From: Candidatus Bathyarchaeota archaeon | GTDB taxonomy: Archaea > Thermoproteota > Bathyarchaeia > 40CM-2-53-6 | Assembly: GCA_005888675.1 (NCBI GenBank) | Contig: VBBA01000089.1 | Location: 1-11,058 of the forward strand | Length of the DNA: 11,058 nt | Reading direction: 5' to 3' | Part shown: positions 6,190 through 10,272 of the stretch, piece by piece | Layout: every line of letters starts with the position of its first letter | Position numbering within the stretch: position 1 is the stretch's first letter | Position numbers and translations under genes: made by a program | Notes under the pieces: generated by a model | What the model saw: only the letters and a program-made list of their open reading frames with translations | Databases searched by the model: none | What the model was told of the DNA's origin: nothing

Positions 6190-6344
6190 TTCTTGTCCAA
6201 TCCGAAAGATTCCAGCACAGCCGGGTGGCTTGCCTAAAAAAGTTGTCTGGAGTGAAGACGATGATCATGACAGGTACTGGTACTAGTCTAGCTTGGTTAC
6301 TCTAGGCTTATGCTTGGTCCAAATGTCCTCTCGTTTGGTCGATT
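6190..6344. promoter_or_regulatory. Divergent promoter region between uL22 operon and KaiC-like cassette
   Basis: This 155-bp non-coding gap separates uL22 (minus) from the KaiC-like gene (plus). An AT-rich box at 6232-6243 (CTAAAAAAG on plus, CTTTTTTAG on minus) is placed about right for a TATA element giving a uL22 leader of roughly 20 nt. A weaker GCTTATG at 6307-6313 could serve the plus-strand gene. The gap also holds an ATGATCAT palindrome (6261-6268), GGTACT twice in tandem (6273-6284) and the heptamer repeats listed separately. Promoter positions are inferred from spacing only. Confidence 0.45.
6291..6339 (+). repeat. Three G[C/T]TTGGT heptamers at 21-nt spacing, candidate operator
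   Basis: GCTTGGT occurs at 6291-6297 and again at 6312-6318, and GTTTGGT at 6333-6339. Start-to-start distances are exactly 21 nt, about two helical turns, so all copies face the same side of the DNA. The last copy ends 5 nt before the ATG of the KaiC-like gene. The arrangement is plain in the sequence; binding by a regulator, for instance the cassette's own winged-helix protein, is a guess. Confidence 0.4.
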
Positions 6345-7166
6345 ATGGAAGCAGCAACAGCTATGCTGGTCAATCCAAGCGCGATCGAGCGAGTTCATAC
6401 TGGCATTCCAGGGCTCGACCATGTCCTAGAGGGGGGCTTTCCAAAAGGTGCGAGGGTCCTCGTCGCGGGAGGTGCAGGGTGCGGGAAGACGATCTATTGC
6501 GGACAATACCTGTACAAAGGTGCCACACGATACGGGGAACCGGGCGTTTACGTGACTACAGAGGAGCCACCCCAAGAGTTTCGATCAAATATGCTCCGAT
6601 TTGGATGGGACTTCAAGCGCCTAGAAGCCGAGAAGAAAATTGGGATAATTGATGCGGTCTATCAGCGCGTCGAATCCGAACTGGCGGAACAGGAGAGCCT
6701 ACAGGCGATATTGTACAATCTTCGCTCCAAGTTGGCCGAGGTGAAGTCCCTGGTGGAGCAGATTGGGGCGACCAGGCTTGTGGTCGACTCATTGCCAGGT
6801 TTCGGCTTTCGTGTGACGGACCTGAATACTCTGCGAGAGATATTCCTCGAGATCGGTCTCCTATTGAAGGACGTAGGTTGCACGACGTTGATGACCACGG
6901 AGATTGTCGAGGGGTCGGGCCTAATCAGCAGGTATGGCATCGAAGAGTTTCTAGCGACGGGGGTCATGGTCTTGTCGTTGGTGAAGCAGGGCTCTCCTTT
7001 GAGGAAGGTGTTCGTCCGTAAGATGCGTGGGACCAGTCATAGCTTGAACGATTTCGCCTTCAGTATAGGCAGGGATGGCGTAGCAATTAAAGGCCCGATA
7101 GGAGTTCGTAGTGTCAGCGGTGGGCGCAGGCGTCCTCATTCCAGTAACGGTAGAGGAAAACGCTGA
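6345..7166 (+). CDS. KaiC/RadA-like RecA-superfamily ATPase, single domain, intact motifs
   Basis: 273-residue protein of the archaeal KaiC-like family (COG0467 type), RecA-fold ATPases generally linked to signalling. Visible in order: the entry motif VHTGIPGLDHVLEGGFPKGA (17-36), Walker A GGAGCGKT (42-49) with Lys48, the catalytic glutamate pair in YVTTEEPP (E73/E74), the helix FRSNMLRFGWDF, Walker B RLVVDSL (144-150) with Asp148, and KMRGTSHS (226-233), matching the KMRGS-type motif near the subunit interface. One RecA domain only, versus two in cyanobacterial KaiC. The tail from about 259 is basic (GGRRRPHSSNGRGKR) and may be disordered. ATG 6345 is the natural start; no strong SD is seen. 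It heads a same-strand cassette with a degenerate paralogue and a membrane winged-helix protein. ATP hydrolysis is likely; the partner or substrate is unknown. Confidence 0.88.
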   Translation: MEAATAMLVNPSAIERVHTGIPGLDHVLEGGFPKGARVLVAGGAGCGKTIYCGQYLYKGATRYGEPGVYVTTEEPPQEFRSNMLRFGWDFKRLEAEKKIGIIDAVYQRVESELAEQESLQAILYNLRSKLAEVKSLVEQIGATRLVVDSLPGFGFRVTDLNTLREIFLEIGLLLKDVGCTTLMTTEIVEGSGLISRYGIEEFLATGVMVLSLVKQGSPLRKVFVRKMRGTSHSLNDFAFSIGRDGVAIKGPIGVRSVSGGRRRPHSSNGRGKR

Positions 7167-7317
7167 GGCCAGGGCCGACACGAACAGTGTAGAAGTCGTG
7201 ACTGGGACTGTTCCAGTATCCGCAGTTGGCGAGGTAGTGGAACAACGGATTGAAACAGTGGAGCAACCAGATGTCCCGTCCTCTGGAGAGAATGTCGGTC
7301 CTCGTGGAAATCAGTAA
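7101..7317 (+). CDS. Possible small ORF overlapping the KaiC-like 3' end, unknown
   Basis: GGAG at 7101-7104 stands 6 nt before a GTG at 7111 (feature bounds include this SD) that opens a 68-residue frame ending at 7317, in the +1 frame relative to the upstream ATPase and overlapping its last 56 nt. The product is Val, Glu and Pro rich (VTVEENAEARADTNSVEVV, GEVVEQRIETVEQPDVP), acidic and without recognisable domain or membrane segment. It fills nearly all of the 172-nt gap before the next gene. It may be a genuine small protein, an acidic C-terminal extension of the ATPase reached by frameshift, or a chance open frame. I do not recognise it. Confidence 0.3.
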
Positions 7318-7338
7318 CAACAGGTGTAATGTTTAGAG

Positions 7339-8058
7339 TTGGAATATCTCAGAAGCGGCATACAAGCCTTTGATGAGACGATGGGCGGGTTGCCAGCTGG
7401 TAGTATTATCCTTCTTCTCGGGGAAGAGGATACGGGAATGACTACGTGTGCTCAGCAGATCCTGCATCAGGGGTTGTTGGATGGGCGGCCAGGGGTTTAC
7501 TTTACCACTGGAAGGTCATGGGAGGATGTTGTTGGTGAGATGGATATTTTTGGTTGGAAGTTGCAAGAATATTTTGACAAGCGTCAGATGTGGTTCATTG
7601 ACAGCTTTAGCATGAAAAAGGGGGGAGGCCATCGTGGGACTGGACAAGTGTCCTGGGATATTGGTCCGGCGAACTTGTTGATCAAAGAGTTTCCACGCGT
7701 AGTAGCGCCGTTAGGTAAGAGTACATTGGTTGTTGATAGCTTGAGTGATGTGATCCGGTCGGCGCCGTTTCCAACGGTTGAACAGGCCTTGAAGGTGTTG
7801 CAGGCGAATGTTCGTGCTGCTGGTGGCATCTATGTGCTTCTTGGTTCAAAAGGGATTCATGCGGATAACGTGGTGAACACTGTGAAGTTGATGAGTGATG
7901 GTATTGTGGATCTTTCCACGGAAGCTTTTGGAAGTGAGGAGTATACTAGGAAGATGCGGGTTTTGAAGATGCCGGGTGCGGCAGCGGACATGAAGATCTA
8001 TACTTACCGGGTTGGCCCAGCAGGGATAGAGATGCAAGCGTTGCACAGGGTGAGGTAA
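7339..8058 (+). CDS. Degenerate KaiC-like protein, predicted pseudo-ATPase
   Basis: 239-residue protein with the layout of a KaiC/RadA-like domain: LRSGIQAFDETMGGLPAGSI (4-23), a phosphate-loop position, a central beta-strand DSFSMKK, Walker B TLVVDSL (129-135) with Asp133, and RKMRV (204-208). Two key sites are lost. Walker A reads GEEDTGMT (28-35), with Met34 in place of the invariant Lys, and the glutamate pair is replaced by Gly58-Arg59 in YFTTGRS. The protein therefore probably cannot hydrolyse ATP and may act as a regulatory or scaffold partner of the intact ATPase upstream. TTG 7339 is the only start codon between the preceding in-frame TAA (7327-7329) and the conserved N-terminus; an AGGTG lies at 7322-7326. 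Leucine codons are markedly TTG-biased compared with the upstream ATPase. Confidence 0.82.
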   Translation: MEYLRSGIQAFDETMGGLPAGSIILLLGEEDTGMTTCAQQILHQGLLDGRPGVYFTTGRSWEDVVGEMDIFGWKLQEYFDKRQMWFIDSFSMKKGGGHRGTGQVSWDIGPANLLIKEFPRVVAPLGKSTLVVDSLSDVIRSAPFPTVEQALKVLQANVRAAGGIYVLLGSKGIHADNVVNTVKLMSDGIVDLSTEAFGSEEYTRKMRVLKMPGAAADMKIYTYRVGPAGIEMQALHRVR

Positions 8059-8066
8059 AAGGAACA

Positions 8067-8516
8067 TTGATAGAATTACAGGTTGAGGTCATCGTGTCAC
8101 TACTGACTCAGTGGTGGTTCTCCTTGTCATTATTGATCAGCTCTTGGGCTGGTTTCGGGATCTGGTTCCTCAGAAGGGACAAGAATGGGCCGAAAACGGG
8201 TCCTACGAATACTCCTGGCAGCGTGAGTTTCAATATTGGCAAGTCGAAATTGTCTGAGGAGGAGATATTCAGGATACTGACTACTACTGAGGTGAATATT
8301 CAGATTGTGAGGATTTGTGAGGATCCCCGGAGTGCGAGGGAGATATCGAAGGCGCTAGGGGAGGTCTATCCAGGTCACCGGGAGAAGGGGTTTCCAGCGG
8401 ATAAGCTGGGGGAGCATTTGGCGAATTTGGAGCGTTTGGGAGCTGTGAAGTTCAATGGTGACAAGTGGGAGGCTAGCGATGTGGGAGTGAAGATGGTCCG
8501 CAAGTACTTCGGCTAG
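8067..8516 (+). CDS. Membrane-anchored winged-helix protein
   Basis: 149-residue protein with one hydrophobic segment at about 10-35 (SLLTQWWFSLSLLISSWAGF, then GIWFL) followed by RRDK, so by the positive-inside rule the C-terminal part faces the cytoplasm. A Gly/Pro/Thr linker (GPKTGPTNTPG) leads to a probable winged helix at about 62-149: SEEEIFRILTTTEVNIQIVR, ICEDPRSAREISKALGE, DKLGEHLANLERLGAVKFNG and a final helix VGVKMVRKYF. The EHLANLERLGAVK segment is typical of recognition-helix-plus-wing regions in archaeal regulators. TTG 8067 is 8 nt after the stop of the degenerate ATPase. GTG 8094, preceded by GAGGT at 8085-8089, is an attractive alternative start giving 140 residues. It probably links membrane state to DNA binding or to the KaiC-like pair; the targets are unknown. 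Confidence 0.75.
   Translation: MIELQVEVIVSLLTQWWFSLSLLISSWAGFGIWFLRRDKNGPKTGPTNTPGSVSFNIGKSKLSEEEIFRILTTTEVNIQIVRICEDPRSAREISKALGEVYPGHREKGFPADKLGEHLANLERLGAVKFNGDKWEASDVGVKMVRKYFG
8085..8089 (+). promoter_or_regulatory. SD-like GAGGT that could set an internal GTG start
   Basis: GAGGT lies 4 nt before GTG 8094, codon 10 of the membrane winged-helix frame. The first start, TTG 8067, has GAGGT at 8052-8056 and AAAGGA at 8058-8063, the latter only 3 nt away. Both starts keep the membrane segment, so the choice affects only nine residues. Confidence 0.35.
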
Positions 8517-8517
8517 A

Positions 8518-8572
8518 CCCGAGCTTTTGACGGTTTTGCTCCATGGGGGAGCACTAGCAAGATTAGTTCGGG
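8518..8572 (+). terminator. Potential nested stem-loop just after the winged-helix gene
   Basis: Starting 1 nt after the stop codon, CCCGAGC (8518-8524) can pair with GTTCGGG (8566-8572) using one G-U pair, and T8525-A8565 extends it to 8 bp. Inside, TGCTCC (8537-8542) pairs perfectly with GGAGCA (8548-8553) around a 5-nt loop. TTTT occurs at 8525-8528 and 8534-8537. It could be a 3'-end processing or termination structure, or chance; no folding was computed. Confidence 0.3.
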
Positions 8573-8773
8573 CTCAGTGTCGAGAGATTTCCAGCCAGGG
8601 GAATCAAGCAATAAGAATTCTTTTTCTGGCGTAGTTTCCACGGATTGGTGGCTCGTGGATTTTCCGCGTGGCCTGAAGAGAATTCTTGTTTACGCGAAAT
8701 TATTGTGGAGTCGATGGTCCAGGAGGAATCCAGCCCCGTTTTGTGTCTTGAGAGAATTATTGATTGTGCTCCC

Positions 8774-8779
8774 TTTTTT
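8774..8779 (+). terminator. T6 tract, candidate archaeal terminator
   Basis: A run of six T residues on the plus strand, in the non-coding region after the KaiC cassette. Archaeal RNA polymerase commonly terminates at such tracts without a hairpin. A shorter T5 run at 8621-8625 directly follows the palindrome AAGAATTCTT (8613-8622) and is an alternative end point. Confidence 0.3.
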
Positions 8780-8884
8780 CAAGATGGGCCTTGTTCGGTA
8801 GATTTAGTTTGACATTGTGGATGAAGTAAACGTTCTTCTTTCTTCTAGTTCTGATACTTAGAATTGACATTTTCATGGGTCCTT

Positions 8885-8928
8885 AGCCGTTTTCAAGGCG
8901 TTTCCTAGGCGGTTTCTAGGGGATTCGA
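8885..8928 (+). repeat. Four degenerate 11-bp tandem repeats
   Basis: Units are AGCCGTTTTCA (8885-8895), AGGCGTTTCCT (8896-8906), AGGCGGTTTCT (8907-8917) and AGGGGATTCGA (8918-8928). The two central copies are the most alike and the outer ones are worn. A period of 11 bp places each unit about one helical turn apart, about 70-110 bp upstream of the glycosyltransferase start, a plausible site for a cooperative DNA-binding protein. No other copy was seen in the window. Confidence 0.5.
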
Positions 8929-8937
8929 TTGTTCAAT

Positions 8938-8986
8938 AAGCGGGTCGAGAATCCTTTTACGAGCTTTCTAACCTCGATTCCCGCTT
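8938..8986 (+). repeat. Inverted repeat immediately upstream of the GT87-like gene
   Basis: AAGCGGG (8938-8944) is a perfect inverted match to CCCGCTT (8980-8986). The next bases TCGAG (8945-8949) pair with CTCGA (8973-8977), leaving a 2-nt TT bulge and a 23-nt loop, for 12 paired positions. The loop contains CCTTTTAC (8953-8960), a weak TATA candidate. The right arm ends 9 nt before the TTG start. It could be an operator or, if transcribed, a leader hairpin affecting initiation. Confidence 0.45.
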
Positions 8987-8995
8987 GAGCTTCCC

Positions 8996-10246
8996 TTGCA
9001 GACTCCCGAATGGCTTCTTCAGAATGAGCTTCGCGTTCTACTACTAATTCTGAGTTTGGGCTGTCTTGTTCAGATTTTCGTGACTTTGTTTACGAATGGT
9101 GGTGGCGATCTCCAGTATGCGTACGTGCCCACGGTAATGAGCATCTTGCACGGGCAGAATCCCTACCTGTCCGGGCAACCCTGGAACACCGGGTATCCCC
9201 CGTTCTTCTTCCTGCTTCTAGGAGGTGTGGCCCTGCTCGGCTCATTGGGGGGATCGATGACCCTTGCAACGGTCTCCTGGAGCTTACGAATAGGGCTAGT
9301 GATTGGACACGTGGCCCTCGGCGGACTCGCGTATCTCACACTAAGGAGAATCAAGATCGATATTTTTGCCAGGCTTGCAGTCCCAGCACTGATAGTATTG
9401 CTGCCCTCTTTCTATCAGATGGGCGAGGTCTGGTTCCACGCGGACGTATTCGGACTAGTACTACTGGTGGGGGCAGTGTATTTGCTCTGCACGGAACGCT
9501 GGATAACGGGATCACTATTACTGAGCCTCTCGGCCGCCTTCAAAATTCATCCGATATTAGCACTTCCACTCGTCGCGATCTGGTTGTTCCGGAAGGGAAG
9601 ATTGAGCCTGACTATCCTAGGAGCTTTGTTCCTGCCATTTCTGTCTTTGACGGTTGTACCGCTACAGAATCTTCCGGGCTATTATGGATCGTTCGTGCAG
9701 CAGAATATATCAGTCCGACCGTCCTGGAGTTTCTCCCCGTTCATACTAGCGTACAAGGTGTTGCCGTCTCTGTCCAATATTGAGTTCTCAACAATGTTGG
9801 TTAACCAGATCTGGATACTCTTGACGATTGCTCTGTTTTCATTTGTGTTGGGTTTTGCATGGCGAAATCCGAATAGTCTTCAAGCAGCGGACATTGTCTG
9901 CCTAGGAGTCGCAGTATGGTTGATCCCGCTGAGGCAATTATTCCACTACTACGCCTTTTGGGCGATAATACCGTTCATGCTGCGGGGGAACTTGAAACAG
10001 ATGACTCTAGCTCTTTTGCCATTTGAAGCAGCTTGTGATCTCGCCGCGTACGCGTGGACGGTACGGCCTGACTGGGTTCTCTCTCAACAATCAGCGGGAC
10101 TACTACTCTCTATGCTCGATATGATCCTTCTCGTCGCGTCCATCGCGGCCTGCGTATTCCTAGTCTTGAGAACCAGCATTCTAGAACAGAGAATTATCGA
10201 AACCCCGATCGATAGGTTAGAAGTCCTAGCTCCAGTGCCGTCCTAG
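8996..10246 (+). CDS. Polytopic glycosyltransferase, GT87/DUF2029-like
   Basis: 416-residue integral membrane protein with about ten hydrophobic segments, starting at residues 12-33 and repeating to about 392. It resembles GT-C-fold glycosyltransferases of the GT87 (DUF2029) type, which use polyprenyl-phosphate sugars on the outer face of the membrane. Supporting features are the acidic residue in the first outer loop, GGGDLQYAY with Asp38, then ILHGQNPYL (50-58) and GYPPFFF (66-72), and the AFKIHPILALPLV segment (181-193) with the conserved Lys/Pro pattern; QLFHYYAFW lies at 314-322. TTG 8996 is the only start after the in-frame TAA at 8969-8971; no SD is visible. The C-terminal 25 residues are hydrophilic. 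It is followed 26 nt later by a SIS-domain sugar-phosphate gene. The sugar and acceptor cannot be told. Confidence 0.75.
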   Translation: MQTPEWLLQNELRVLLLILSLGCLVQIFVTLFTNGGGDLQYAYVPTVMSILHGQNPYLSGQPWNTGYPPFFFLLLGGVALLGSLGGSMTLATVSWSLRIGLVIGHVALGGLAYLTLRRIKIDIFARLAVPALIVLLPSFYQMGEVWFHADVFGLVLLVGAVYLLCTERWITGSLLLSLSAAFKIHPILALPLVAIWLFRKGRLSLTILGALFLPFLSLTVVPLQNLPGYYGSFVQQNISVRPSWSFSPFILAYKVLPSLSNIEFSTMLVNQIWILLTIALFSFVLGFAWRNPNSLQAADIVCLGVAVWLIPLRQLFHYYAFWAIIPFMLRGNLKQMTLALLPFEAACDLAAYAWTVRPDWVLSQQSAGLLLSMLDMILLVASIAACVFLVLRTSILEQRIIETPIDRLEVLAPVPS

Positions 10247-10259
10247 TCAATGGGCGAAC

Positions 10260-10266
10260 GGAGGGT
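10260..10266 (+). promoter_or_regulatory. Shine-Dalgarno GGAGGGT for the SIS-domain gene
   Basis: GGAGGGT lies 6 nt before GTG 10273, which directly follows an in-frame TAA (10270-10272). This settles the start in favour of GTG 10273 over the in-frame ATG at 10291. Confidence 0.7.
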
Positions 10267-10272
10267 CATTAA

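Larger units (their letters stand above)
8517..8995. other. 479-bp region without a convincing gene
   Basis: No protein family, tRNA or known RNA was recognised on either strand. The longest forward frame (GTG 8577 to 8801) has no SD, no family resemblance and a Trp/Arg-rich composition. The left part holds a potential nested stem and T-tracts, the right part four 11-bp repeats and an inverted repeat, all listed separately. It most likely contains the 3' end of the KaiC cassette transcript and the promoter of the glycosyltransferase gene. Confidence 0.6.

Noticed and set aside
6345..8058. Circadian KaiABC-type clock
   Set aside because: No KaiA or KaiB, single-domain proteins and one degenerate ATPase; archaeal KaiC-like proteins are a broad family without necessary clock function.
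6345..8058. Archaellum ArlH (FlaH) locus
   Set aside because: ArlH is KaiC-like, but no other archaellum gene (arlI, arlJ, archaellin) is nearby and the first ATPase has the full KaiC glutamate pair.
8613..8688. AGAATTCT palindromes at 8614-8621 and 8679-8686 as an operator pair
   Set aside because: Short AT-rich palindromes 65 bp apart with no further shared flank; too weak to call apart from the T-tract next to the first.
8577..8801. 74-codon plus-strand frame in the intergenic region
   Set aside because: GTG start without SD, odd Trp/Arg-rich composition, no membrane or domain pattern; treated as chance.
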